A stretch of 64,000 nucleotides of DNA from Agrobacterium sp. AGB01 (GTDB lineage Bacteria; Pseudomonadota; Alphaproteobacteria; Rhizobiales; Rhizobiaceae), in NCBI RefSeq assembly GCF_014851585.1, contig NZ_JACVAB010000001.1:620001-684000 (forward strand), given 5' to 3'. Shown here piece by piece: positions 1-8,152 of this stretch. The notes under the pieces were generated by a model. That model made no database searches. It was not told the DNA's origin and saw nothing but the letters and a program-made list of their open reading frames with translations. How positions within the stretch are numbered: position 1 is the first letter of the stretch; every line of letters begins with the position of its first letter. Both the position numbers and the translations under genes were made by a program.

Positions 1-1
1 T

Positions 2-439
2 CACCTTGAGCAGTTCCCAACTGTGCCGGGTGAATGGAAAAATGATGCACTTGCCGCCAAGTGGGACAAGATCCGCAAGGTTCGCACGGTTGTCACCGGC
101 GCGCTTGAAATCGAGCGCCGTGAAAAGCGTATCGGTTCTTCGCTGGAAGCCGCTCCGGTTGTGCACATTGCAGATCCGGAACTGCTAAAGGCACTTGAAG
201 GCCAGGATTTCGCAGAAATCTGCATCACCTCTGCCATCTCGGTGGTGACGGGTGAGGGTGCGTCTGATGCCTTCCGTCTGAACGAAGTACAGAAGGTTTC
301 GGTTGAGCAGAAGCTGGCCGAAGGCAAGAAGTGCGCACGGTCCTGGCGGATTACGGCTGATGTCGGCTCGGACCCTGAATATCCTGACGTATCAGCGCGT
401 GATGCAGCAGCATTGCGTGAATTGGCCGCAGTAAACTAA
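2..439 (+). CDS. ileS: Isoleucyl-tRNA synthetase, C-terminal fragment
   Basis: This is the 3' end of a gene that begins before the window; the frame is open from base 2 and stops at a TAA ending at 439. About 145 residues are visible. They match the C-terminal anticodon-binding region of class I isoleucyl-tRNA synthetase, which charges tRNA-Ile in the cytoplasm, for example a stretch reading FPTVPGEW and then EIERREKRIGSSLEA. The C-terminal zinc-binding Cys cluster of some bacterial IleS is not obvious here: only the Cys in KKCARSW and an earlier one in EICITSA are present, as in other alphaproteobacterial forms that I recall. The catalytic HIGH and KMSKS regions lie outside the window. Confidence 0.9.
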   Translation, partial: HLEQFPTVPGEWKNDALAAKWDKIRKVRTVVTGALEIERREKRIGSSLEAAPVVHIADPELLKALEGQDFAEICITSAISVVTGEGASDAFRLNEVQKVSVEQKLAEGKKCARSWRITADVGSDPEYPDVSARDAAALRELAAVN

Positions 440-447
440 GGAAAATG

Positions 448-481
448 ACCGGATGAATTGCACTTTGGTGCTTCATCCGGT
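448..481 (+). terminator. Hairpin downstream of ileS
   Basis: The arms ACCGGATGAA (448-457) and TTCATCCGGT (472-481) are perfectly complementary over 10 bp, with an inner GCAC/GTGC pairing around a TTTG loop. The hairpin starts 9 bases after the ileS stop. No T-run follows, so it is either a weak or Rho-assisted terminator or a 3' end stabiliser. Confidence 0.5.
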
Positions 482-568
482 AAACCTGCCTGAAATTGGC
501 CGGATTTTCCCAGCATTGCCAAATGAAATTGGCTATGTCTTTTGTTCTGGCTTGGCTTGAAGGGTTCG

Positions 569-1201
569 ATGAAGATGATGCAAGGTTTACGCATGTCCGG
601 CGGTATCGCAGGTGTTCTCACCGCTTGCCTGGCCTTGAGTGCATGTACCGGCAGTCCGACCTATGGCACGGGCAAATCCTCTATGGAGCAGCTTGTCGAA
701 GATCTGGGTTCGTCGGTTTCGCTGACCGGCAATCAGGAAAATCGCAATCTGAAATACACGCCGCGTCCGGGCCTCGTTGTGCCTGCCAACGCCAACACAC
801 GTCAGCTCAACCAGCCGCAGCAGTCTCTTGCCAGCCGCGAAAACAACCCGCAATGGGTGGAAGCGCCGGAAGAAACCCGCGAGCGCCTGCGTGAAGAGGC
901 GGAAGCCAACAAGAACAACCCGAACTACCGTTCGCCGCTCCTGGCAGGCAATGGCACCAATGGCCAGATGACCGAAAGCCAGAAGTGGGAAGCATTCCGT
1001 AAGGCCAAGGCGGAAGCCTCAGGCGGCAACGCCGTCAACGGCCAGCGCAAATACCTGACAGACCCGCCAACCGGCTATCGTTCAGCCTCACAAGAAGAGT
1101 TGAATGATCTGGGCGAACCTGAACAGAAAAAGGCCAAGCGCCTTAAGAAAGAGGCCGCAGCTGCCAAGCAGGGCAGCAAGTGGTGGATGCCATTCCAATA
1201 A
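569..1201 (+). CDS. Small exported lipoprotein of unknown function
   Basis: The ORF can be read from a TTG at 542, but the ATG at 569 follows GAAGGG (559-564) and gives a clean lipoprotein signal peptide, so I use it; the product is 210 residues. A short basic start and a hydrophobic run end in a lipobox LSAC, with the Cys near residue 26, predicting lipidation by Lgt and cleavage by LspA. The mature part is hydrophilic, rich in N, Q, E and K, and ends in a lysine-rich segment followed by SKWWMPFQ. No catalytic motif is visible. It follows ileS in the same direction after a hairpin. I do not recognise the family; an envelope anchoring or structural role is only inference. Confidence 0.75.
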   Translation: MKMMQGLRMSGGIAGVLTACLALSACTGSPTYGTGKSSMEQLVEDLGSSVSLTGNQENRNLKYTPRPGLVVPANANTRQLNQPQQSLASRENNPQWVEAPEETRERLREEAEANKNNPNYRSPLLAGNGTNGQMTESQKWEAFRKAKAEASGGNAVNGQRKYLTDPPTGYRSASQEELNDLGEPEQKKAKRLKKEAAAAKQGSKWWMPFQ

Positions 1202-1216
1202 TGACCGGTTGAGGTA

Positions 1217-1247
1217 TCATGCCGTTGCCCTTATCGCGACGGCATGA
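1217..1247. terminator. Inverted repeat between convergent genes
   Basis: TCATGCCGT (1217-1225) and ACGGCATGA (1239-1247) form a 9-bp stem with a 13-base loop, placed exactly between the lipoprotein gene and the convergent tadA. There is no strong T-run on either side, so it is a plausible bidirectional but weak terminator. Confidence 0.45.
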
Positions 1248-1259
1248 GATCGCAGCGTT

Positions 1260-1715
1260 TTAATCCTCTCGCTTGCTCTGGAAAAAATCTTTGAGCAGCT
1301 GCGAGGACGAAGTTTCGCCTATGCCGGAATAAACATCGGGTGCGTGGTGGCAGGTCGGCTGCTGGTAAAAGCGCACCCCATTGTCGACGCCGCCGCCCTT
1401 GGGGTCTTCGGCGCCGTAATACAGTCTGCGAATACGTGCAAATGATATGGCGGCAGCGCACATAGTGCATGGTTCAAGGGTCACATACAGGTCGGCGCCG
1501 CTTAGCCGTTCCTGCCCCAATGCCTCACATGCCATGCGGATCGCCATGATTTCGGCATGTGCCGTGACATCATTTAGTTCACGTGTGCGGTTTCCGGAAC
1601 TGCCAATAACATAACCATCGAGGACGACCACAGCGCCAATAGGAACTTCCTGCTTTTCTCCAGCCTCTTGCGCAGCCGCAAAGGCAAGGTCCATGAAATG
1701 CATTGTTTCCGCCAT
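1260..1715 (-). CDS. tadA: tRNA-specific adenosine deaminase TadA
   Basis: TadA deaminates adenosine 34 of tRNA-Arg(ACG) to inosine. The frame is open further upstream, but the ATG at 1715 starts a 151-residue protein of normal family length that begins directly with the deaminase fold. The zinc site is complete: HAE at residues 53-55, with Glu55 as proton shuttle, and PCTMC with Cys83 and Cys86. The downstream segment FARIRRLYYGAEDPKGGGVDNG is typical of TadA rather than of a nucleoside or guanine deaminase. It is divergent from the pseudouridine synthase gene at 1786 across about 70 bases, so the two RNA-modification genes share a promoter region. Confidence 0.92.
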   Translation of the reverse strand: MAETMHFMDLAFAAAQEAGEKQEVPIGAVVVLDGYVIGSSGNRTRELNDVTAHAEIMAIRMACEALGQERLSGADLYVTLEPCTMCAAAISFARIRRLYYGAEDPKGGGVDNGVRFYQQPTCHHAPDVYSGIGETSSSQLLKDFFQSKRED

Positions 1716-1785
1716 TGTCTGCAATTTCCTCTTAACCACGGCCGTTTGACCTGATAGGACACGGCAAACAACAGGCAAACAACAA

Positions 1786-3927
1786 ATGACATTCAAAGAC
1801 AAGCCGACGCGCGGTGGTGACAAGAAATTTGACCGTGATCGCAAGCCTGGCAAGCCAGAAGGCAAGCCGGCGGCGAAAAAACAGTCCTATGACAAGGCGG
1901 CCGCCGCAAAGGTCGCAGCTGAAGACGCGCCGGTCGGCAAGCCGGAGCGCATTTCCAAGATCATGGCACGAGCAGGGGTCGCATCGCGACGTGATGTCGA
2001 GCGCATGATCATGGAAGGTCGTGTTTCAATGAACGGCGTCAAGCTTGATTCGCCGGTCGTGAATGCAACACTTGCCGATCAGATCGAAGTGGATGGCGTG
2101 CCGATCCGTGGCGCAGAACGCACCCGCCTGTGGCTCTACCACAAGCCTGCCGGTCTGGTGACCACCAATTTCGATCCTGAAGGTCGTCCGACAGTGTTTG
2201 ACAACCTGCCGGAAGAATTGCCGCGCGTTCTGTCGATCGGCCGCCTGGACATCAATACCGAAGGTCTGCTTCTTCTGACCAATGACGGTGGATTGTCTCG
2301 TGTTCTGGAGCTGCCCACCACTGGCTGGCTGCGCCGTTACCGCGTGCGGGCCCATGGTGAGGTCGATCAGGCAGAACTGGACAAGCTCAAGGAAGGCATT
2401 GCCGTCGGCGGCGTTCTCTACGGCGCAATTGATGCGACGCTGGACCGCAAGCAGGGCCACAATGTCTGGATTACCATGGGTCTGCGTGAAGGCAAGAACC
2501 GTGAAATCAAGAACGTTCTCGGTGCGCTCGGTCTGGAAGTTAACCGCCTGATCCGTATCTCCTACGGTCCTTTCCAATTGGGTGACCTGCCGGAAGGCAA
2601 GGTTGTGGAAGTTCGTGGACGCATGCTGCGCGATCAGTTGGGTCCACGCCTGATTGAAGCTGCTGGCGCCAACTTCGAAGCGCCGCTTTACAACGACAAT
2701 GCTGGTGCAGAAGACGATGAGGCACCAGCGGCCCGTCCTGCCAAGGGTGAGTGGGCAAAGCGCTCGGACGGTGATGAGAATTCACGTCCAGCAAGATCCG
2801 GCGACAAGCGTGATGACCGTGAACGTTCGCTAGGACGCCTCGATACAAAACGTTCTGACAAGCCCGCCGGGAAATTTGGTTCCAAGCCCGGTTCGAAATT
2901 TGGCGCGAAAGGCCGCGACGAAAACGAAGGCGATGATCGCCGTCCATCCCGTCCTGCTTTGGGCAGCAGCCGTACTGCCAATGTCTGGATGGCACCGGGT
3001 GCAAGGCCGACCCGCGATGGCAAGGCACGCAAGACATCAGCGCGCGCTGAAGCTGAAAGCCTGTTCAAGCAGCCATCTGCACAGGAAGAAGCACGCCGTA
3101 GCGTCGTGCGCCATGCAGATGCCGAGGGTGAGTGGATTCGCTCCGATTCTCCACCGCGTGACGAAGAGCAAGGCCGTGGCCGTGGTGAGCGTGGCGACAG
3201 ACCACGCGGCGAACGGTCATTCGGTGACCGCCCACGCGGTGACAAACCACGGGGTGACAAACCATTCGGCGACCGCTCGGATCGACCAGCCCGTGGCGAT
3301 AAGCCGTTTGGTGCTCGGCCTCCACGTGGAGATCGTCCCGCCGGCGAACGTTCGTTTGGGGACCGCCCGCGCGAAGAGCGTTCTTTTAGAGACAGACCGG
3401 AGCGTGGTGAACGTTCCGAACGCCCAGCCCGTGGCGACAGACCCTTTGGCGACCGTCCACCACGTGGCGATAAGCCTTACGGTGACCGTCCACCACGTGG
3501 CGATAAGCCTTACGGTGATCGTCCACCACGCGGCGATAAGCCTTATGGCGATCGTCCGCCACGCGGCGATAAGCCTTATGGCGATCGTCCGCCACGCGGA
3601 GATCGTACTGAACGTGGCGAACGTTCTGAGCGCCCGGCACGCGGGGACCGTCCGTTTGGTGATCGCCCGGCCCGTGGCGAGCGCAGTGAACGCAGCGAAC
3701 GACCATTTGGTGACAAGCCACGCAGTGGCAAACCTGGCGGCGGACGTCCGGATGGCAAACCTGGTTTTGGTAAACCGCGCGGTGAACGTTCCGAAGGCGG
3801 CGCACGCGGCAAATTCGATGGTAATGGGTCTGGAGGCAAACCCGGCGGCAAAGGTCCTGGCAAGGGACCCGGCGGCAAGTCTTCAGGTGGCAAAGGGATG
3901 ACACGGAATGCGGATCGTAGGCGGTGA
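1786..3927 (+). CDS. rluB: RluB/RsuA-family 23S rRNA pseudouridine synthase with long RGD-rich tail
   Basis: The 713-residue product has a lysine-rich N-terminus (1-50), an S4 RNA-binding domain (about 53-100) and a pseudouridine synthase catalytic domain (about 115-290) with the motif GRLDINTEGLLLLTNDG carrying the catalytic Asp near residue 155. This fits RluB-type large-subunit rRNA pseudouridine synthases, which are usually 250-300 residues. The remaining roughly 400 residues are low-complexity sequence dominated by R, G, D, P, K and E, first scattered basic and acidic stretches, then repeats based on RPPRGDKPYGD, ending in a Gly/Lys-rich tail. Such tails resemble the disordered RNA-binding tails of RNA helicases and other ribosome-assembly factors; that role is inference. 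The last 20 bases overlap rsmD. No strong ribosome-binding site precedes the ATG. Confidence 0.85.
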   Translation: MTFKDKPTRGGDKKFDRDRKPGKPEGKPAAKKQSYDKAAAAKVAAEDAPVGKPERISKIMARAGVASRRDVERMIMEGRVSMNGVKLDSPVVNATLADQIEVDGVPIRGAERTRLWLYHKPAGLVTTNFDPEGRPTVFDNLPEELPRVLSIGRLDINTEGLLLLTNDGGLSRVLELPTTGWLRRYRVRAHGEVDQAELDKLKEGIAVGGVLYGAIDATLDRKQGHNVWITMGLREGKNREIKNVLGALGLEVNRLIRISYGPFQLGDLPEGKVVEVRGRMLRDQLGPRLIEAAGANFEAPLYNDNAGAEDDEAPAARPAKGEWAKRSDGDENSRPARSGDKRDDRERSLGRLDTKRSDKPAGKFGSKPGSKFGAKGRDENEGDDRRPSRPALGSSRTANVWMAPGARPTRDGKARKTSARAEAESLFKQPSAQEEARRSVVRHADAEGEWIRSDSPPRDEEQGRGRGERGDRPRGERSFGDRPRGDKPRGDKPFGDRSDRPARGDKPFGARPPRGDRPAGERSFGDRPREERSFRDRPERGERSERPARGDRPFGDRPPRGDKPYGDRPPRGDKPYGDRPPRGDKPYGDRPPRGDKPYGDRPPRGDRTERGERSERPARGDRPFGDRPARGERSERSERPFGDKPRSGKPGGGRPDGKPGFGKPRGERSEGGARGKFDGNGSGGKPGGKGPGKGPGGKSSGGKGMTRNADRRR
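3454..3603 (+). repeat. 33-bp in-frame tandem repeat
   Basis: Four complete 33-bp units (3454-3486, 3487-3519, 3520-3552, 3553-3585) and part of a fifth encode RPPRGDKPYGD in each copy. Adjacent units differ by only a few synonymous third-position changes (for example CGTGGC to CGCGGC, TACGGT to TATGGC), which points to recent unit duplication rather than ancient convergent repeats. Looser units with the core RPxRGDxPFGD extend about 250 bases upstream. Confidence 0.9.
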
Positions 3928-4465
3928 GTTTCGTGGCCGTAGTTTAGCGGCCCCAAAATCAAACAGCATTCGCCCGACAATCGATAGGACCCGGGAAAGC
4001 CTGTTCAACATATTGAGCCATGCCTATCCGGAAGCACTGGATGGCACGCGCATTCTCGATGTGTTTGCTGGTACCGGTGCCGTCGGCCTTGAGGCACTGT
4101 CCCGAGGCTGTCGTATTGCACTTTTTGTGGAAAACGGCGTTGAAGGCCGTGGACTGCTCTGGGAAAACATCGACGCGCTGGGCCTGCACGGCCGGGCGCG
4201 TATCCTGCGGCGGGATGCGACCAAACTTGGCAGCGTCAACAATATCGAACCTTTCGACGTACTTTTCGCTGACCCCCCCTATGGGCTGGGACAGGGTGAG
4301 AAGGCTTTCGTTGCCGCGCACGAGGGTGGCTGGCTGGTGCCGGGTGCTTTGGCCATTCTCGAAGAGCGTGGCGATGTCATGGTCAGCGTTGCACCCGTCT
4401 TTAAGCCGCTGGAGCAGAGAACCTTTGGCGATACGAAGATGCATTTCTATCGTTACGAGCCGTAA
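3908..4465 (+). CDS. rsmD: 16S rRNA (guanine-966 N2)-methyltransferase RsmD
   Basis: RsmD methylates G966 of 16S rRNA. The 185-residue product is of normal length, starts with the family signature MRIVGGEFRGRSL, has the SAM-binding loop DVFAGTGAVG at 51-60 and the catalytic motif DPPYG at 122-126. It overlaps the 3' end of the pseudouridine synthase gene by 20 bases in another frame, so the two ribosome-maturation genes are probably translationally linked. The ATG at 3908 is the only start that keeps the conserved N-terminus. Confidence 0.93.
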   Translation: MRIVGGEFRGRSLAAPKSNSIRPTIDRTRESLFNILSHAYPEALDGTRILDVFAGTGAVGLEALSRGCRIALFVENGVEGRGLLWENIDALGLHGRARILRRDATKLGSVNNIEPFDVLFADPPYGLGQGEKAFVAAHEGGWLVPGALAILEERGDVMVSVAPVFKPLEQRTFGDTKMHFYRYEP

Positions 4466-4528
4466 TCATGATGCGGTTCGCAATGTCCCTGAAGATGTTT
4501 TCACTCTGACGAGAAAACAGGGAATGTA

Positions 4529-5440
4529 ATGGTTGTTGTGAAGGACGCTCTCGAAATGCAGGACACACCTTCGCAACCAGCCCTTACCCATAGCGAACCA
4601 CGATTTGCAATTGCCCTCGGCGGCGGTGGCGCGCGTGGCATCTGCCACATCAACATCATCGAAGCCCTGGATGAGCTTGGCTTGAAGCCAGTCGCCGTGG
4701 CCGGCGCTTCAATCGGCTCGATTTTTGGCGCTGGTTATGCCGCCGGAATGACCGGCGCGGATATCCGTCAATATACGATCGACCTGATGGGCAAAAAAGG
4801 CAGCGTGGCAAACCGTCTGTGGAGCCTTGGGCCCGCCACCATGCGCCATCCCGTCGATGGTTTTCGTCTCGGCCAGTTTAATCTGGAACTTATCCTTGAT
4901 GCCCTGCTGCCCCAGGCAATCCCGAAGACATTCGACAAACTGCCAACACCGCTGAAGGTGGTGACGACGGATTATTATGGCCAGTGCGAGGCTGTGGTAA
5001 CAGAGGGCCACATTTGCACGGCGCTTGCTGCATCATCAGCTATCCCGGCTCTGTTCATGCCGGTGCGGGTCAACGGTCGGGTGATGATCGACGGGGGCAT
5101 CTTCAATCCCGTTCCCTATGAACCGCTTCTCGATGATGCCGATATTGTGATCGGCGTCGATGTGGTGGGCGGACCGGAAGGTGACGGCACCACAATTCCC
5201 AGCCGTATCGATAGCTTGTTTGGTGCAAGCCAATTGATGATGCACTCTGCCATTGCTGCAAAATTGAAGCTCAATCCGCCACATATCTTCCTGCGTCCAC
5301 CGGTAAACCGTTTTCGCGTCATGGATTTTATGAAAGCTGAAGAGGTTCTGGCAGAAACGGCGTCCGTGAAGGACGATCTCAAACGCCAGATCGAAACGCA
5401 GATCGAATTGTACCATCGCCGTCGGGAAGGGCGAATTTAA
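4529..5440 (+). CDS. Patatin-like phospholipase (RssA family)
   Basis: A 303-residue patatin-fold lipid acyl hydrolase. It has the oxyanion Gly-rich loop GGGGARG (31-37), the nucleophile motif GASIG with Ser61, and the DGG motif with Asp188, the complete Ser-Asp dyad of the family. The rest (IDGGIFNPVPYEPL) matches the RssA/YlbK bacterial group. There is no signal peptide and no clear membrane helix, so a cytoplasmic or membrane-peripheral enzyme is expected. It follows rsmD in the same direction after 63 bases; the ATG at 4529 is preceded by CAGGGA. The natural substrate cannot be told from sequence. Confidence 0.88.
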   Translation: MVVVKDALEMQDTPSQPALTHSEPRFAIALGGGGARGICHINIIEALDELGLKPVAVAGASIGSIFGAGYAAGMTGADIRQYTIDLMGKKGSVANRLWSLGPATMRHPVDGFRLGQFNLELILDALLPQAIPKTFDKLPTPLKVVTTDYYGQCEAVVTEGHICTALAASSAIPALFMPVRVNGRVMIDGGIFNPVPYEPLLDDADIVIGVDVVGGPEGDGTTIPSRIDSLFGASQLMMHSAIAAKLKLNPPHIFLRPPVNRFRVMDFMKAEEVLAETASVKDDLKRQIETQIELYHRRREGRI

Positions 5441-5568
5441 TCCCGTCAAATCTGTGCGAGCTTTGAAAGTAGCTTCAGTTCTTTGCCTGATTTTGCGACC
5501 GAGTTCTCCCTTTACCCTTGATGATAGGCGCACCGGTCAATAAATGGAGCGTAACGAAAGGCGAAATA

Positions 5569-6918
5569 ATGTCCTCTGAAATCAATTCATCCGCTCTCCT
5601 CGATCGCGCAAGCCAGTTGGTGGACCTTGCAAAACAGGCAGGTGCCGATAAGGCCGACGCTGTTGTGGTTCGTTCCCGCTCCCATTCTGTTGGCGTGCGT
5701 CTCGGCAAGGTTGAAAATACCGAGTCCTCGGAAAGCGATGATTTCGCCCTGCGTGTTTTTGTCGGCAACCGGGTCGCAAGTGTTTCTGCCAATCCGGGCT
5801 TCGACCTGAAAACCTTGGCCGAGCGTGCTGTCGCCATGGCAAAGGTCTCACCAAAAGATCCCTTCGCCTGCCTGGCGGACGAAGCACGCCTTGCTGGTCA
5901 ATATGACGATCTTGATCTTTTCGATCCGACCGAAGTGTCATCTGCTGCCTTGCAGGAAGCAGCCCTGGCCATGGAAGAGGCCGCTCTCGCAGTGAAGGGT
6001 GTTTCCAATTCATCCGGCGCTGGCGCCTCCACCGGCATGGGTGGTCTTGTGCTTGTGACTTCGCATGGGTTTGCCGGAAGCTATATGGGCAGCCGTTTCA
6101 GCCGTTCCGTCAGTGTTATCGCTGGCGAAGGAACGAAGATGGAGCGCGACTATGATTTCGACAGCCGCCTGTATTTTTCCGATCTCGACAGTGCGCAGGA
6201 CATTGGTCGTCGTGCCGGTGAACGGGTGGTTGAACGCCTGAATCCGCGTCAGGTCGATACGGGTAAAAACGTTACCGTTGTCTTTGATCCACGCGTGGCG
6301 CGTGGTTTTGTCGGTCATATCGCCGGTGCCATCAATGGTGCTTCAGTTGCCAGGAAGACCAGCTTCTTGCGTGACAAGATGGGACAGCAGGTTCTGAAAG
6401 GCGGTTTGTCTATTACCGATGATCCGCAAATCGTGCGTGGTTCGTCTTCCCGTCCATTCGATGGCGAAGGTGTCCGGGGCGAACGTCTTGTCATGATCGA
6501 GGACGGCGTGTTGAAGCACTGGTTCTTGTCCACATCGGCAGCCAAGGAAATTGGCGGTTTCGAGACCAACGGGCGCGGCGTTCGTGGTGGCACCACAGTT
6601 AGCCCTGCCTCAACCAATCTGGCGCTGGAACCAGGAGATGTTTCGCCGGAAGAGCTGATCGCCAGCGTCGGCAACGGTTTTTACGTGACAGAACTGATCG
6701 GTCAGGGCGTCAATATGATCACGGGTGAATACAGCCGTGGAGCAACCGGCTTCTGGATTGAAAATGGCAGATTGTCGTTCCCGGTATCGGAAGTGACGAT
6801 TGCTTCCAATCTGAAGGACATGTTCATGCGTGTCACTCCAGCCAATGATGTCGACCGCAAATATGGCGTGGCAGCGCCCACTTTGGCCATTGAGGGCATG
6901 ACGCTTGCCGGCCGCTGA
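5569..6918 (+). CDS. pmbA: PmbA/TldE-type peptidase family protein
   Basis: This 449-residue protein belongs to the TldD/PmbA (TldE) family, whose two members form a protease involved in peptide maturation and antitoxin degradation. The frame extends upstream, but the ATG at 5569 is preceded by GAAAGGCG at the right distance. The zinc motif HExxxH of TldD is absent: at the equivalent place the sequence reads VGHIAGAINGAS, so this is the non-catalytic PmbA/TldE partner. C-terminal family features (ETNGRGVRGGTTVSPASTN and NMITGEYSRGATGFWIENG, read in pieces) are present. TldD is not in this window. It is followed after 27 bases by an inositol-phosphatase family gene, likely in the same operon. 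Confidence 0.88.
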   Translation: MSSEINSSALLDRASQLVDLAKQAGADKADAVVVRSRSHSVGVRLGKVENTESSESDDFALRVFVGNRVASVSANPGFDLKTLAERAVAMAKVSPKDPFACLADEARLAGQYDDLDLFDPTEVSSAALQEAALAMEEAALAVKGVSNSSGAGASTGMGGLVLVTSHGFAGSYMGSRFSRSVSVIAGEGTKMERDYDFDSRLYFSDLDSAQDIGRRAGERVVERLNPRQVDTGKNVTVVFDPRVARGFVGHIAGAINGASVARKTSFLRDKMGQQVLKGGLSITDDPQIVRGSSSRPFDGEGVRGERLVMIEDGVLKHWFLSTSAAKEIGGFETNGRGVRGGTTVSPASTNLALEPGDVSPEELIASVGNGFYVTELIGQGVNMITGEYSRGATGFWIENGRLSFPVSEVTIASNLKDMFMRVTPANDVDRKYGVAAPTLAIEGMTLAGR

Positions 6919-6945
6919 TCCGGCAAAGCAGATAGCGATTAAACA

Positions 6946-7728
6946 ATGACGGCAGAGCAAAACAACTGGCAGGCCGATCTCGACCTTATTCTTGCTGCGG
7001 CAAGGCAGGCAGGTGAGGTCGCGTTCGGTTACTTCGGTAATAAGCCTGAGGTCTGGTGGAAGAATGAAGGCCGCTCTCCCGTCAGTGCGGCGGATTATGC
7101 GGCGAACGCTGTTCTGGAAAAGGTTCTTCGCACAGCACGGCCAGAGTACGGCTGGCTTTCGGAGGAGACCGAAGACGGTCATGATCGTCTGAGCCGCAAG
7201 ACAGCGTTTGTTGTCGACCCTGTCGACGGCACGCGGGCCTTTATCTCTGGTCTGGACACGTGGTGCGTCAGCGTCGCTGTCGTCCACGACGGACTGCCGG
7301 TCGCAGGCGTTCTTGTTGCACCGGCGCTCGGGGAAGAATTTCTGGCTGTTAAAGGTGGTATCGCCCAAAGAAACGGGCAGACGATTACTGTGTCATTTCC
7401 GTCCTCGGTGCTCAATATTGCAGCCCCGAAAGATGTCATGGCGGATCTACAGAAAAACACCGCTCAGACTATCAATCGCATTAAACATGTACCGTCGCTC
7501 GCCTATCGTCTGGCGATGGTGGCCGATGGCCGTATCGATGGAACGCTGGTACGCACAGGTTCACATGATTGGGATTTGGCCGCAGCCGATCTTATCCTGC
7601 AATGCGCCGGCGGTCGCCTTGTGAACCTCGATGGTTCACCAATCATTTACAACAAGCCGGTGGTCAGTCATCCGTCATTGTGTGCTGCCAGCGAAGCGGC
7701 GCTTAGTGGACTTCTGAACGCTTTGTGA
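6946..7728 (+). CDS. Inositol monophosphatase family protein (CysQ/SuhB-like)
   Basis: A 260-residue Mg-dependent, lithium-sensitive phosphatase fold. Metal ligands are visible: SEETED with Glu73 and Glu74, the signature VVDPVDGTRAFISG with Asp91 and Asp94, and the C-terminal GSHDWDLAAADLIL. Family members dephosphorylate inositol phosphate, 3'-phosphoadenosine 5'-phosphate (CysQ) or histidinol phosphate. The sequence does not decide between these, though the short TRAFISG variant is commoner in CysQ-like and histidinol-phosphatase-like members than in SuhB. It is likely co-transcribed with pmbA and followed by the DUF4170 gene. Confidence 0.85.
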   Translation: MTAEQNNWQADLDLILAAARQAGEVAFGYFGNKPEVWWKNEGRSPVSAADYAANAVLEKVLRTARPEYGWLSEETEDGHDRLSRKTAFVVDPVDGTRAFISGLDTWCVSVAVVHDGLPVAGVLVAPALGEEFLAVKGGIAQRNGQTITVSFPSSVLNIAAPKDVMADLQKNTAQTINRIKHVPSLAYRLAMVADGRIDGTLVRTGSHDWDLAAADLILQCAGGRLVNLDGSPIIYNKPVVSHPSLCAASEAALSGLLNAL

Positions 7729-7806
7729 AGGCAGGTAATGGTTGACCTTTGGGCGGAAATCCCGCACAGGAAAGGGACCAGATCACATGGCAAGAGATAA
7801 AAGAAA

Positions 7807-8046
7807 ATGACCGAATCCAGTGAAAAAAAACAACTTCTGCACCTCGTTTTTGGCGGCGAGCTTGAAAGTCTTGAAGACGTGCAATTCCGGGATTTGAACG
7901 GGTTAGATATCGTTGGTATCTTCCCGGACTATGCCTCTGCACTTACAGCTTGGAAAGCAAAGGCGCAGCAGACTGTGGATAACGCTCACATGCGCTACTT
8001 TATAGTGCATATGCACAGACTTCTTGATCCACAAACCACGAAATAA
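7807..8046 (+). CDS. DUF4170 family small protein
   Basis: A 79-residue soluble protein with the segment HLVFGGELESLEDVQFRDL and a conserved WKAKAQQTVDNAHMRYFIVHMH core, which I recognise as the DUF4170 family of alphaproteobacteria. Members sit next to Kdo-transferase/lipid A genes, as here, but have no established function. The ATG at 7807 has only a weak upstream purine stretch (AAAAGAAA). Confidence 0.85.
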   Translation: MTESSEKKQLLHLVFGGELESLEDVQFRDLNGLDIVGIFPDYASALTAWKAKAQQTVDNAHMRYFIVHMHRLLDPQTTK

Positions 8047-8052
8047 CCGGCT

Positions 8053-8084
8053 TTAGACTTAAAGACCCCGATTTATGCTATAAT
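8053..8084 (+). promoter_or_regulatory. Candidate promoter upstream of the waaA unit
   Basis: A perfect TATAAT hexamer lies at 8079-8084 in an AT-rich context just after the DUF4170 stop. The best -35 is poor (TTAGAC at 8053-8058, with a 20-base spacer). It could drive the small ORF and waaA separately from the upstream genes. Confidence 0.35.
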
Positions 8085-8099
8085 ATATCTCGTAGAATC

Positions 8100-8128
8100 G
8101 CACGGCATGGGTGTGAAAACATCCGTGC
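8100..8128 (+). promoter_or_regulatory. Hairpin in the waaA leader
   Basis: GGGTGT-GAAA-ACATCC forms a stem (one G-U pair) capped by a GAAA tetraloop, extended by GCAC (8100-8103) with GTGC (8125-8128) across a bulge. A T6 run follows 10 bases later (8139-8145), so it may be a terminator for DUF4170 or a leader element downstream of the candidate promoter. Confidence 0.4.
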
Positions 8129-8152
8129 CGGATCCAAAGTTTTTTGCCGCAA

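Noticed and set aside
3454..3603. Direct repeats considered as a CRISPR array
   Set aside because: Units are contiguous, without spacers, in frame with a coding sequence and 33 bp apart; this is a coding tandem repeat.
2876..3901. 341-codon ORF in another frame of the repetitive rluB tail
   Set aside because: A second open frame is an expected by-product of the repeat; the protein is a V/A/H-rich artefact without start signal.
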